A stretch of 64,000 nucleotides of DNA from Gigaspora margarita (taxonomy: Eukaryota; Glomeromycota; Glomeromycetes; Diversisporales; Gigasporaceae): assembly GCA_009809945.1 (NCBI GenBank), contig WTPW01000355.1:117472-181471 (forward strand), given 5' to 3'. The notes under the pieces are model-generated. The model was not told the DNA's origin, ran no database searches, and worked only from the letters and a program-made list of their open reading frames with translations. The translations under genes and the position numbers were made by a program. Within the stretch, counting starts at the first letter, position 1; every line of letters starts with the position of its first letter. Below, in pieces: positions 22,200-34,573 of the stretch.

Positions 22200-22784
22200 A
22201 TTGTTGTTATATTAATTTTGCACATTTATGTTATGTATTTTATTATGTTTTTATTGTAACTGTAATATACTTTTAGAGGTTACTGTACATATGTACATAC
22301 GAAATTTTCAACCGACTATAACATATAAAAAGTCATGATAAAGAGGAACGAATTGAGAAAGTTATTTCCGTAGGCACAATTTATCTCAAATATAATAAAT
22401 TTACAGATAAGCATTAGATGTTTTTAAATTAGAACAGAGAGCGTATTAATAGTTGTCCTTAAAATACCTTAGAATTGATACATGTATAGACGAAGAAACA
22501 ACCCATTAAAGATTTTATTAAAGAAACATTATTTTTCTATTGAAAACTTAATTGCATTCTACGGTACTAGTGCTACGAGCTGGTTTAGCTGGAACGGATG
22601 GTCCAGGCGCGGCTTAAATTGCTGCGGATCAATCGCGGCTCAGCCACGGTAGTAAATATTCCGTAAACAAGCTTTTGTACGTAGCGAATTCTTTGCATAA
22701 ACTAAATTAATAAATACATTTTATAGTCACACTAAATAATAAATAAATTAAATAGTCAATTAGTAAATATCGGCAGATGGATAT
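22200..22784. other. Intergenic, no gene seen
   Basis: AT-rich except for a GC-richer patch at about 22565-22650 (GGTCCAGGCGCGGC, GCGGCTCAGCC) with partial self-complementarity. No ORF. Confidence 0.4.
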
Positions 22785-23651
22785 ATTATTGCACAATGTG
22801 GTCGGATTCTGTAATGTCGGGAATTTCTAAAAGATTTGGAACTTCTCTATAAAAATATTCTAAGGTTTGTGTTCCGGTAATTTTTGTTTGATCTTCAGCT
22901 TGGCTTGAGGTACGTTGCTTTGTTTGTAGTATTTAGATCTATTTTAAATTCGAATCTTGTGTTCCAAAGTTTTTCTATTATTATTCGGTCTTTTGATAAA
23001 TCTTCCACTGTTTTCTCCGAATTTTGTGGCTATTACATGTCAATCTTCTTGTTCGAATAGTGCTAGATATTTGTATCCTTTATATTGTTTTCCTATTTTT
23101 ATAATTCTTGCTTCAATTCTTCGTAGTGATGCCATTGTAGCTTGGATTTTCTTTTATACTTTATCAGTATCTGGATTTTGTAAGATGCGAGTCTTTTCAT
23201 TCTTTGGTCCATTTTTGGAAATTCTTCATCTTCTAATTCTGGTAGTTGTTCTTCTGGAATTTTTATTTTTATCATTAAGGAAGTTCTTGTTTTTTGGTTG
23301 GTGTATTTCTGATTTTTCTGTGACTTTAATTTGTTGTTTGAATGTGGATAAGTTTACTGTTAACATTTCTTGTTCATATAAGTTTATTTTTTTGAATATT
23401 AATTCTAGATTTTCTTCTAGCACTAGCACTGGAACTAATTCATGTTGGTATTTTAATAGGTCTGCTTTTCTGTATAAGTCCCATGATCCTAATGTTTGTG
23501 GTTCCATTGTTTTCATGTTTAGTCCTTTTAATGGGTATAAATAGAGCATATACTTATTTCTGCAAGGGATACAAACCAATAAAAGGCAAATTTTTGTAGA
23601 TTGCAAAATCAGGCGTGATTTTTGTATAACATGAAATTGAAGGCTTTTCAA
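22785..23651 (-). pseudogene. Decayed protein gene, family not recognised
   Basis: Minus-strand peptides lie in order but are broken by stops and frameshifts: GSWDLYRKADLLKYQHELVP (about 23500), QIKVTEKSEIHQPKNKN, then MASLRRIEARIIKIGKQYKG (from about 23133), TKFGENSGRFIKRPNNNRKT, then TLEYFYREVPNLLEIPDITE near 22830. At least one stop is TGA where a Trp would fit (FEQED-stop-HVIATKF). It resembles proteins spread with transposable elements in this fungal group, but I cannot name the family. The 195-codon plus-strand frame across it (22957-23544) is antisense to these peptides and is not annotated. Confidence 0.5.
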
Positions 23652-23659
23652 AAAATCAC

Positions 23660-25458
23660 GTATAACTAAGATTTTGCCTAAAAAATCACCTTTTATGATC
23701 TAGTATAAAAATTCCTTGATAAATTTCACAATATAATATGCATTATTCAAACTCTAACACTAACTCTAAGGTTGGTCTAACTTTATATGTTATTAGTAAA
23801 AATAACAACAAATAAATATTTACTATTAGCATGTGATTTGTATTACTTGCAGAAATAAGTAAATCCATAAATAGATTGCTAATATTACAATAAATTTGGC
23901 TTCTTTTTGTAAGCAGTTTTTTGCTATCCATCTCTGAATTAAGTAATATTGTAATCAAAATATTGATTATTTATTAAAGATTTGGTTTTTAAGAGAATTT
24001 TTATTGTTTATTCAAGTATCTGAGATATCCAAATTCTGCCTTTACAAAGAATTTTTTTCAGTTTTTATATCTTTTCTATTTACTAATATCTATTTCCAGA
24101 CTTGGCTTCAATATGATCTCAAGATTATAATAATTTTATATATAACAATTTATGTATAATGATCATATATGTGATGAATAATACATAACAATTTTTCATA
24201 ATAACAAAATAGAGTAAATAGTTTATAGGGCAGCAATACAAATACTAATGCATATAAAACTAAATAAATAAATATATATGTAGATAAATAAACAAATAAA
24301 TAAACTATATAATTAACTATACTGTATAAATGAATATATAAAGCAATATAAACTAGTAGTAGCTATTGAACAAAAAGTTCAATAGCATAATATAATAGTT
24401 GTAATGCATTGTAGGTATGTGACTATTATAGCATATATCATTAGTATTGTCAATTTGATGTCTGAGCTATTTTTGGCAGACTAAACATTTTCAAACATTG
24501 TTTGAAGTCCATGTTTGAATATATCTGAATAAATTGATTGTTACTAAACAATATCTGTGCAATAACTGTTAGACATAGACATATGGTGAAAATGAACATT
24601 GTTCAATATCTAATACTAAATTTTCAAATCTTTGTCAAATATTTTTAGTGTAATTAAAAAGCTTTATACAACTAATCTAGAAACACAAAGTTATTTTATT
24701 AAGAGTAGAGGATATATCAATTATTTTTTATATAATTTTTGTGTCACTATTTTTTTGAATATTTTATTAAGTAAACTGTTTTAAAAATTAATTAAAAGTT
24801 GTAGAATAGGTTTTCTAATTCTAATAGTAGTAAAATTATCAAAATGGTTAGATATTTATCGAAATACATGTATTTAAAGATTATCTACACAATGAATTTG
24901 CATTTTGACCAATCACACTTATTAATTTATTTAAAAACTTTTCTTGATCACTCAAATAAAACTAATTAAAATGTTTTTTTTAAAAAAATAAATTCTATAT
25001 ATATAATATAAAAAAAAGGCTCAGTAACTTTATAGTCATAAAAAGAGCATAAATTATTTTGTATTAAAAAAAAAGCATACAATTTGTGCATCCAAAAGAA
25101 TATGACAATAATATGCACTTGGTCACTATTCTTTTCCCTTCTTCTCATTTACTGCAAGCATGCTAGTCAAGACAAAAACATAGTAAAAGAATTTATCACA
25201 AGTGAATAACATAATCGATGATTTCAAATAAAATAGTGAAACCTCTAGCAACATATTAATTATAATTAGTACTAATAAAAAAAAACTATAAAACAAAAAA
25301 TACCAATACTTATCTTAATGCTAATTTGAGTAACTAGTGATATTATGATTTTTTTATTAATAATAATAAAATTTTAATATACAATTAAAAAAGATTTACA
25401 GTAATTGATAAACCATTAAAGTATATTAGCTCTAGAAATAATTATAATTGTCAATTCG
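23660..25458. other. AT-rich intergenic with element fragments
   Basis: No gene. A hairpin (CTATTGAACAAAAAGTTCAATAG) lies at 24363-24385. About 24705-24870 matches one arm of the foldback at 37578-38105 (TAGAGGATATATCAATTA, GTTGTAGAATAGG, TAGTAGTAAAATTATCAA), a half copy. Confidence 0.5.
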
Positions 25459-25469
25459 AAAGTTAATTC

Positions 25470-26636
25470 AAGTACACTGCACATCAAGATAATGAATTCA
25501 ACAACAAAGCAGACCAACTAGCACACAGTCACCAAATTGCTCCATACCTTCTTTTTAACTTCAACAATATCTACAATACTCAATTTATACTCTCAATTNA
25601 CAACCTTCNTATGGAACTTCCTATTCNTNGCAGTGTTNGAACAGTATGCTATGCANACATATTNGCACTCTGGANATCACAAAACNGATTTCAACAATGG
25701 ACAACAATCTCTCAGCATATATGCTGGAATGCAACCTGGCTCTATATTAATAATAATCAAAAAATCTCAAATTTTGCACACAGCTTTCAGTCCTTAACTC
25801 TCAAATCATTCAGAATCAAAATACTTATGGATGATCTTCCTTTTTCTCACATTTTACACAAAAGAAACCCTTCATATTCCAACAAATGTCACTTATGCCA
25901 ACAAACAAGTTATGCATTACACTGGATCATATGTCCAACCTGTAAACCTATACTAAAAATCATAGAAGATTCACTGTACCATGTTCTCAAACTCAACAAA
26001 ATGGATATTTCACAATCAACTGCTAATAACCTCTATACTCAAATAATGCATCTTGATAGTTTTCAAATTCATCACTCTTCTAACAAACCCTCATTGTTCT
26101 CTACCCTAACTGGTCTCATTCCACTTGATATTATTCATACACTAAGTGAATACACAACATCNCAAAAAACNGCAAGAACACTCACTATTCAACTTTTGCT
26201 ACACATTAACTATCTCATCTATACAAATATCTGGATCCCATACTGCATTGACAGATCTCAAAATCACCAAGTACACCTACAACACCCAACTCCAGCTATC
26301 TCTCTAAATTCAATTAGTCAGTCAACAAATCATACACAGGACTATAAATCTACAATACATATTTCTATGCTCAAAATAGAAACTTGGTTTATTAAATGGA
26401 TCAAATACTCTACACACCCTTCTGATATTTTTACATATACACAAATCTAGGTGAGCCTTGGCCACTCTGGTAGGTTTAGGCCGCAGATAAGTATTGTAGT
26501 TTACTTCAGTATATGTCTGAGTTTTTATTCTTAGTATTAGATTTAAAAAACAAAAGTTTTTCCAGTATTGTAAAAAGTTTCAATTAAATTTAATAAAGAT
26601 AAGAGCAAGGTCTCACCTTAAACATTAAAAAAAAAA
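25470..26636 (+). mobile_element. 5'-truncated LINE (non-LTR retrotransposon)
   Basis: The insertion carries the end of an RNase H domain (YTAHQDNEFNNKADQLAHSH), then a linker and a LINE-type zinc knuckle (CHLCQQTSYALHWIICPTC). A 3' UTR ends TAATAAAGATAAGAGCAAGG and a poly-A run at 26627-26639. Identical 11-bp target duplications AAAGTTAATTC flank it (25459-25469 and 26637-26647). Truncation, poly-A and target duplication are the signature of target-primed reverse transcription. Confidence 0.9.
25471..26450 (+). pseudogene. LINE ORF2 C-terminal fragment (RNase H end and zinc knuckle)
   Basis: The frame is open from about 25470 to the stop at 26450, with no start of its own because the element is truncated. 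The first 22 residues match the last helix of RNase H with the conserved AD motif. SFRIKILMDDLPFSHILHKR and the CxxC...HxxxxC knuckle follow. Reverse transcriptase and endonuclease are missing, so the copy cannot move by itself. Eleven single unknown bases lie inside (nine at 25599-25686 and two at 26162 and 26171). They look like ambiguity calls, perhaps from collapsed copies. Confidence 0.85.
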
Positions 26637-26649
26637 AAAGTTAATTCGA

Positions 26650-27510
26650 GTAAAAACTAATATATAAAATATAACTATTATAACTGGCCTTGTTTAGTTT
26701 GAGTCTGAGTTCAGTTCAAGTAACAACACTGTGTATAATTGTAACAAATTAAATTTATTTTATATTATACCTTTTTTTCCTTTGAAACATGAGATTCTTT
26801 GAGTAATACAGATCAAAATCAATGATTATTATTATTTTGAATTAATACTATTATTTTGTTTGCTTTATTAAAGAAATTTAAGATATATATAGTTATTTTC
26901 AAGTTAGCTAACTATAATATTTTTAATTAAATTGTATTAATTATATTCCTTATATATTTTCGATGCATTATAATTATAGATATAATAAAGTTCTTTTTAC
27001 TTTTTTTAATTTGTCTTTTCTTTTTGTTAAATCATATATTAAAATCTGATCTCATATTTTAAATTCTACTAGTGTTATATTAATGTTGTGGTATCCTTTT
27101 TGTTATTGTTGTACTTCTTTAATTTTTTGTTAAGCTTGCACCTTTTGCTATTATAATTTTTTTAATATATAATTTTTTAAAGACTATTCTAATAATATTC
27201 TTAGAGTTTCTTTTTTTAATTTATAACTGTAAATTGAGTAGAATTGTAGCAATGCTTTAACAAACCTGGACTAGACCAGACTTTTGTTAAGCTTGAGTAT
27301 GGTTTAATCATTAAAACTTTGAAGCTTCAAACTTTTAGTCAAGTTTGAGTCTGGTTTGGATCTAAGTCTGAAATCTGCAAACTATCTAACTAAGTTTAAA
27401 TACTATATATATTTTTTGGTATAGTACATATTTACTTAAAGCACAAAGTTAAAATTAATTAAAGAACTATAGTATTTTGTATAATTTTATTAATAAAGTT
27501 ATTAAAAATA
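26650..27510. other. AT-rich intergenic, diverged short repeats
   Basis: No gene. Around 27260-27400 short words such as AAGTTTGAGTCTGGTTTGG recur in both directions; a similar cluster lies at 37010-37150. Confidence 0.4.
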
Positions 27511-27516
27511 TGATAT

Positions 27517-27703
27517 TACAGTCAACACACCTTACAATTACCAATTTGGTTACATATGTACTTTTTTCAAAAAAGTGCTTATAAAGAGATTGTGCTTTTA
27601 TAGAGGTATTTTTTTATATATTTAATAGTAAATTGTTTTAATAAAAATGTGATATAGTATTATAAGGTGATTTTAGAGGAGGTAATTGTATGGGGTTGAC
27701 TAT
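27517..27703. mobile_element. MITE with TACAGTCAAC termini
   Basis: Left end TACAGTCAACACACCTTACA and right end GTAATTGTATGGGGTTGACT plus ATA are imperfect inverted repeats of about 26 bp. TACAGT-type ends fit pogo-like Tc1/mariner elements. Related in style to 30410-30596. Confidence 0.7.
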
Positions 27704-27784
27704 ATTTAAAATTTTTCTAATTGATCATAACCTTTTGTACTAAGTAAACTTGTTAATTTATAATTAGTAAAAAAGAAAAAAAAA

Positions 27785-28241
27785 ATTGATTGGTAATTAG
27801 TAAGTGCATTTTATATCAAAACAATTAATATTTATAATCTAAAGCCAATTTTAAAATTTTTTATTTTTGTTAAGTTAATATTTTTTGTATTTCTATAAAA
27901 ATTGTAAAGGCAATTTTTTTCTTTCTAATAGTGGTGAAATCACTAAAATTGACCCAATAGATCACAAGATATTGTTTTTTTGTCTTTGTGATTATATAAA
28001 TATTTTACAGATTTGCAAAAAAATTTTCATATGATTATAAAAACAAAATAATAATATCTTATGATCTATTAGATCAATTTTGATAATTTCACTACTGTTA
28101 GAAAAAAAAATTGTTTTTACAATTTTTATAGAAGCATAAAAGATGTTAACTTAGCAGAAATTGAAAAATTTTAAAATTAGTTTCAGATTATGGATATTAA
28201 TTGTTTTGATATAAAATGCACTTACTAATCACTAATCAAAG
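27785..28241. repeat. 457-bp foldback with about 200-bp arms
   Basis: The arms pair over almost their whole length. For example AGTAAGTGCATTTTATATCA (left) is complementary to TGATATAAAATGCACTTACT (right), and further in TTTCTATAAAAATTGTAAAG pairs with CAATTTTTATAGAAGC. The loop is centred near 28012. No ORF. Confidence 0.85.
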
Positions 28242-28261
28242 TCTTTCTCTTACTTACAGAT

Positions 28262-28955
28262 TATGAATTAAGCATTAAAAAATATATCAAATTGGTATAT
28301 TTTATTTTACTTTTTTAAAATTTGAAAAAAGAATGCTTAATTTTGAAAATTTTTATTAAACATTTAAAATTAAGCATTTTTGTCTCAAATTTTTAAAAAA
28401 ATAAAATAAGATATACTAAAATAAGCATTAGTTTATGTTACCTGTCACTATGGCAACCCTATGATTGACCAATAAAAATTGATTCTATAAATTATATGCT
28501 TAATTGATCACAATCAAGCATATAATCTACATGATCAATTTTTATTAGTTATTAGATTATACAAAGTTAATTTTTTATTTGTATAATCTATGATCCAATT
28601 TTTTTAAAAAAAAATTTTTAAAAAAAATTTTAATTTGCTAATTATTCTATTTTTGCTACTTAATTTTTTTTTATTATCATCTAATAGTAATCTAGATTTA
28701 AAAAAAATCTAAAGTTTTCTGATGTCATATTATACAAAAGGCTATGCAAAGTTAATTTCTATTTTGTATAACATGGTGTTCCAAAATTTTGGTCAATAAG
28801 GGGTTTTTTTTAATCTACTCATATGGGCAGATTTGACTCCATTCGGTATGTGACAAAATCAGATTTTGTTACATGATGATCAAAACACATTATCAACTAA
28901 TTATATCGATCAAAAATTTGATCATGATCATCACGATCAAATTTTTGATTGTTTG
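28262..28955. repeat. Cluster of small palindromes
   Basis: Three separate inverted repeats stand in a row: about 28265-28435 (TTAATTTTGAAAATTT against its complement), 28456-28556 (GACCAATAAAAATTGAT against ATCAATTTTTATTAGT) and 28890-28955 (TCGATCAAAAATTTGATCATG against its complement). No gene. Confidence 0.6.
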
Positions 28956-28994
28956 ATATTTTAAATTTTATTATACGAATAGTAACATAGCATT

Positions 28995-29835
28995 AGACTT
29001 CCGATGGCTAGTAAATGCCAACTTTGTCAAGAAATTTTTCCTTTTCAAAAAAGGCTTGCAATTCATAAAAGAACAAAGTATCGAAACAACAAAATTATAC
29101 CCCATCAGCATTCACTTATTCAACCTCTTCTTGAACAAATCACATTTTATCAAGATGCATTTATAGTTCTTATCAAAAAATGTCTTGGCTTTAATAGGCA
29201 TACAGTAGGTGCAAGACAAATTTCTATTAATGCCTTTTTAGAAAATATATTTGTTTTTCTTTTTGAGCATGAGCCTTCTTTCTGATATAGTCCTATACAA
29301 TGAAAGTATTCTTGTTTTTTTTCAGGGTGAGACTGGTGAATATAGATTAAAGCAGTTAGTTAATTATAATTATTGGAATATTTGACAAGATCCAAAATTA
29401 AAGACAGTTGGTTTTGTTTTATTTATGGATTATGACAGTTCCTATGGTGTTAATTTTATTTGGTCACAATCAGAATTAAAAGAGAATGGTCATATCTTTC
29501 AATGCGGCACCATTACCTGTAAATTTATAGCAGATTCAAGAGAATTTTCTGAACGGTATAAATTAGAATATGGAGTCTCACTTGAAACCCTTATTTATTT
29601 TTTTTTATCAATTTTATTTTATTTTAAAAAAAACTTCTAATTATTTATGAGACCTGCCATAACTCAAGAAAATCAAACTACTTTGCAAGAATCGCAAGAA
29701 TTGCAAGAATCAAACCCACAAGTTTATAATATTGGATCACGCAAGAATTCCTCTGATAATATAGAATCAACTCAAGGTCAAAAAAACTATAGGTTTATAC
29801 TACCCCACGTACCTTTTCAGCAACTCAACAGATAG
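28995..29835 (+). pseudogene. Broken C2H2-like zinc-finger gene, lineage-specific family
   Basis: The first frame (ATG at 29004) begins MASKCQLCQEIFPFQKRLAI with a CxxC-x12-H half of a C2H2 finger whose last His is replaced (HKRTKY). The text continues as GFNRHTVGARQISINAFLEN. After a TGA at 29283 the similarity runs on through further TGA codons and a frame change into GETGEYRLKQLVNYNYWNI, TVGFVLFMDYDSS and FSERYKLEYGVSLETL, then to a Gln-rich tail ending at 29835. A TTTTTTTTCAG at about 29327 resembles an acceptor, but the reading continues on both sides. Found in many copies in this type of genome to my knowledge, perhaps with a DNA transposon; function unknown. Confidence 0.6.
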
Positions 29836-29861
29836 ATTATGTATATTATCAGCAAATTTTA

Positions 29862-29990
29862 TATATAGATATATATCGATTACTAACCATATGGATATAT
29901 ATCGATTACACACACCCCTGCCGATTATTATCAATAGTAATAGTAATCGATATATATTTGGTTAAATCGATATATATCGAATATGATATC
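29862..29990. repeat. TATATATCGATTA-rich inverted repeats
   Basis: Words such as ATATATATCGATTAC occur in both orientations around the centre near 29925. A comparable block (GATATATATCAATTTAGATA and complement) lies at about 31910-32055. Confidence 0.6.
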
Positions 29991-30095
29991 AATTAATAAT
30001 TATTATATTCACATAATCATGCTTTTTGCAAATTTTTAATGTTTTACAGGTTTTCGCAAGTTTTCACAAGTTTTCTAAAATTTTTTTTTATTTAT

Positions 30096-30322
30096 TGTCA
30101 GGGATGATGCTGAAATCAGATAATGCTGAAATTTGGGGTCTTGATTTGAAACTATAAGCCCTGCTAAAATCCATATATACTCTTTAAATATCAAATCTAT
30201 ACCCAAACCTTACCCTAACTCAATAAGACAAAAATGAAAAAACATCTCAAAAAAATTTTAAAATTTCATATCAAAATAAATAAAAATTTCAGGATCATCT
30301 GATTTCAGCATCATCCCCGACA
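30096..30322. mobile_element. MITE, GATGATGCTGAAATC family, copy 1
   Basis: Inverted ends TGTCAGGGATGATGCTGAAA and its complement TTTCAGCATCATCCCCGACA. The inside shares GCCCTGCTAAAATCC and TATATACTCTTTAA with the copy at 51367-51601, plus a telomere-like ACCTTACCCTAACTC. Possible 4-bp target duplication TTAT. Confidence 0.85.
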
Positions 30323-30409
30323 TTATATGTTATATTTTAAATTAAATATACAATATTCGCAAGTTTTCGCAATTTAATGTAAAATTTTATTTTTTTATTT
30401 ATTATTATA

Positions 30410-30596
30410 TACAGTCGTCCTCCTCTACAGTCACCTCCTATATAGTCACACCCTCTTTATAAGCACTATTTTTTGAAAAATTATTGGCAATTTACTTATT
30501 AAAAAAACTTTATATAATCACATTACTATTAAAATTTTATAATCACATCTTTTTTATGTAAAACAAACTGCGTGATTATAGAGGAGGATGACTGTA
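30410..30596. mobile_element. Pogo-like MITE, TACAGTCGTCCTCCTCTA
   Basis: Left end TACAGTCGTCCTCCTCTA and right end TAGAGGAGGATGACTGTA are inverted repeats with one mismatch in 18. The terminal TA is the expected Tc1/mariner target. The 187-bp body has no ORF. Confidence 0.88.
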
Positions 30597-30639
30597 TTAT
30601 ATATATTTTAAATATTACATATTTTATTATATTATTATT

Positions 30640-30990
30640 ATAAAAAAAATGACAAAAAAATAAAACCAAAAAAGAACAAAACTGAAAAAAAATAACGAAA
30701 ATAAAATGAAAATAAAAAAAATAAACTATTATATTTGCTTATATTTGCTTATTTTTGCTTATTTTCGATTATATTCGCTCATATTCGCTACTACTTGCAA
30801 GTTCTAAAAGAATTAAGGAATAAATAAAATAAAATAAAATTAAAAAAATAAACAAAAAAAAAGAACAAAAAACAAAAAATAAAACTGAAAAAAATAACGA
30901 AAAAAAATGAAAACGAAAAAAATAAACTATTATATTTGCTTCTATTCACTCATATTCGCTTCTATTCACTTATATTTGCTTATTTTTACT
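30640..30990. repeat. Direct duplication of about 150 bp, A-rich then TTTGCTTA-rich
   Basis: Two copies run in the same order: an A-rich part with AAAACTGAAAAAAATAACGA, then ATAAACTATTATATTTGCTT and further TTTGCTTAT or TATTCGCT words. Low complexity, no ORF. Confidence 0.65.
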
Positions 30991-31054
30991 ATTTTCTAAA
31001 AAAATAGTAAGTAAAAAAATATAAAAACAACTATTTCTCAGAAGTATTAGTGTT

Positions 31055-31345
31055 ATACCACTTGTACAAACGCAAGAGAAACAAGAAAAATTACACCATA
31101 CGATCCCATACGAATGCAAGAGAATGAGCAAGACCACCCATACAAATACAAGAGAAATGAGCAAGACCACCCTATACGAACGCAAGAGAAGAAAAACAAA
31201 TAGACCACCTACAAGAACACTAAAAATCTACGCAATACCATCTACAAGAATATTGAGAGGCATGTCAACAACACCAGCTAGCGACAATTCCAACGACGAT
31301 ACCAACGATGATATCAACTACAATACTAGCGATGACACCAACTAG
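31055..31345. repeat. Diverged minisatellites
   Basis: Three or four units around CATACGAACGCAAGAGAA and GAGCAAGACCACCC (about 36-40 bp) are followed at 31280-31340 by 12-15 bp units such as ACCAACGATGATATC. The 73-codon frame across it (Asp/Asn/Thr-rich) is a by-product of the repeats. Confidence 0.6.
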
Positions 31346-31349
31346 GACA

Positions 31350-32255
31350 ACACCAATGCGTTGCCTTGCGCAAGGTGTCAGAAAGTCACTATACTTCATG
31401 CCAAAAAATGTTTTTTTGTAGAAATAAAATAAGAAAAATTAAAAAATAATAAATAAAAGAAAAAAAATGAAAAAACAAATGAAACAAAATGATACTAAAT
31501 GAAATGAAACATAACAAAAAAAAAAACAAAACGAAAATGAAAAAACAATGTAAAAGTGATAGAAGATCTAAATTATAAACAAAAAAAAATAAACAAAGAT
31601 CTAATCTGATCTTGTACTATGATCATCAAAATATTTTGAAACATTTTGAAAATAACGCGCCCTTGGTATGATCCAGGGTACAGATCTACTAATCTAGCTT
31701 AATTTCCTAGTTCTAAAATATTTTGAATATATTCAAAATATTAAAAAAAAAAAAGAAAAAAGAAAAGGAGAGAGAAAAAAAAGGGAGAGGAGAAAAAAAA
31801 GAAAGAAGATTTTTTTTTTTTACCCGGTAATGGGTCAAAACACTATGTAATCGTTACAGATCTGTTAATCATTATATATCATTTCAAATAACTCTGATTA
31901 TAATTGATTTATAGATATATAACAATTTAATATAAAAAAATGATATATATCAATTTAGATATATATTGATTTTTATTCAATTAATCGATATATAACGATA
32001 TTTTATAATCGATATAAAACAATTAAGTGTTATATATTGATCAATATCTATATATAAAATTTTCTGATGATAGGTAAAGATTTGTGATTTATATTTTTTA
32101 TTGGTGTTAGTATAAAATTCGATTCTATAAGTAATCTTTGATGTAATCAATGTAATTAATTGAGAAGGCTTTAACTGTGTAAGTCTATATCATTTTTTAT
32201 GCACAACATTTTAAAAGGAATTACTTATAAGTTTAACTGAAGTTTTTTTTTAATA
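31350..32255. other. Low-complexity intergenic DNA
   Basis: A- and GA-rich tracts at 31400-31810, then AT-rich inverted repeats. No gene. Confidence 0.5.
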
Positions 32256-33250
32256 ATATGGGTAATTCTAAGACATTCATTCATTATAATAAATCAATAG
32301 GATTGGTTGAAGATAGGGATTAGTATTTCTGATACCATATTTGCGCTTGGTAATTGTTATCAATATAATTGATAAATATAGAGCATTGCTCATTAAGAAC
32401 CCACTGAGATAATAAATATAACATTTAAAAAAAGTTATTTATAACTATTGAAATAGTAATGCGAAGGTTTTTTACCTTGTATCATAAAAAAAAAGGATAA
32501 ATGCTATAAATTTACTAAGATGGGCAATTCTAATATAATATTGTCATAACCTAATTAATAAATTAAGAAATTTAGAATTGTACAACTCAACACAAAATTT
32601 TAAATAATTTAAAGCAATTGATTTATCTGACTGATAGATTCTCAGATTTTCATCAATGCCATTAATTTTATAATTGGCTTATTACATAAATTCCAAAAAT
32701 GAAATTATCTCCAATTCTATAAAAAAATAAAACAATTACCTAATTATTTTGATCGATGTATCATCAACTTTTATAACTATACAAGATATATTGGCTTATT
32801 ACATAAATTCTAAAAAATGAATCGACTAATTATCCCAAAATTATATTTTATTAGCGCCACTAACTTTCGTAACTACAAGATGTATTATTAGCTTATATAA
32901 ATTCCAAAATGAATCTTTGATAAAGCATTCCTAATTCTATAAAAAAGTAAAGCTATCATTGCAATTCTTATCCCAATTGATAGTTTATATCTACCAAGAA
33001 TTTAGTCAGGTACCATTAACTTTCATAACTATGAGATGTATTGACTTATTGCATAAATTCTAAAACAAATCTTTTGGTAAAACAATCTCTAGTTCTACGA
33101 AAAAGTAATTTTCTTCTTTATCAACCTATGAAGCAATTTCGGTTGCATTTGCTCCATTCATAACTATTGAAGATAAATTTTTCTTATTACTAGCATTAAT
33201 ATTTCAAATACTAATTTTTCTAAAAATATTTTTCATTAAATAAAAAAGCT
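32256..33250. pseudogene. Degenerate Sel1-like repeat remnants
   Basis: At 32270-32400 the plus strand still resembles the Sel1 unit seen at 62556 and 63864: ACATTCATTCATTATAATAA, then ATATTTGCGCTTGGTAATTG. Stops and indels break it. From about 32650 to 33200 a unit containing CATAACTATGAGATGTATTG and CTTATTACATAAATTC recurs at least four times with strong divergence. It may be a decayed tandem repeat gene on the minus strand, but I cannot assign it. Confidence 0.4.
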
Positions 33251-34573
33251 GTCAATTCTCAAAAGACATTATATCGTAAATGATGGATTTGTTTCCATTT
33301 CCTTCTCCCATGGTAGTACCCCTAAAAAATACCTGAATCTAATAATAAAATCATTAGAAAGTAATGTGTGTAAATATAATTTTATTTGAAATCTATATCT
33401 GGTTATGATTTTTTTACTCAATACTTGAGGTAGAAAAAATATGCAAAGAGAGACCTTTTGCTTTTAATTGTTGCATGAATAAAGGGATGTGTTTGGCAAA
33501 TACATGCATGTAAGGAGTAACATCAGCCTTTCGATAAAGGCTGAAATTTTGCAAAAATTTACATGACCCTGGGCTGGATGACAAAAGACTTGAATCCAAT
33601 TTTCTGCATTAATTTTATATTGATTAATTTCTTGATCGGAGAGTTGTGGTTTTCTCAGAACATTATATAATTGGTGAAATTTATGCCATAGCTGTTCAAT
33701 GTCTTGTCCACAGGTGCCTGAAATAAATCGACTAACTGGAAATTTTTTTACCAAAATTTTTTTTTCAGGGTCCATTAACGAAGTCCAATTCCATTTGTTA
33801 CTGAATAATTTAAAAAATTCGAACTATATTCCAAGATCCTTGAATGTTCCTTCAATAAACGGCTTGATTTGCTTTTTAAACTCTTTTTTTAAACAAATCA
33901 TTAAAAAAGCACTCCAATAAGATGTCTGATATTCGTAAAAGCAAATGCAACTCATCGGGTATATAATTTTCTTGGAGAATAGATGGAAATAAGGCTAGTT
34001 TTCTAATACCTAATTAAAAAAAACTTTTAAAAATATATAGAACGATTAGCTATAGTATAATATATATTATTAAAAATAAGCTCTTAATCTTTAGTATTAA
34101 TTTAACTATCTATAATTAAAAATTGGCTTTATATTGTAATTTTTCAAATTTATATATGCACAACAAGCTTAAATCAACTCTACCAAGTTGATTTCTTTGA
34201 GCTGATTTTATTAAACAAAATAATTTATAAGCTTGTATTTAGAGTTGATAATTCTTAATAACAATTCATGAAGTAAAATATTTAATATTTTATTACATTT
34301 AGAATTTCCTATTTAGCCTAATCTTGATCCATATTCCAATGAGATGTCGTGTTACAGTTACAGTATAGGCAAAAATAATCAGCATTTGGAGCTTTTAATT
34401 CTATTATTATATATATAAACTTCCAATTGCTATAGAAGTACAATTCTACCAGCCAATGAATACCTTCACAATCAATAAAACTATTATTTTTAAGATCCAA
34501 AAGCTGAGGTTCAAATATATGTGCAACCTTTGCCAACATGTCATGATTTTCTTTCCCAATATATAGGCAAATA

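Noticed and set aside
22957-23544. 195-codon hydrophobic plus-strand ORF
   Set aside because: The opposite strand carries ordered protein-like peptides of a decayed gene; the plus frame is Phe/Leu-rich simply because the other strand is A-rich.
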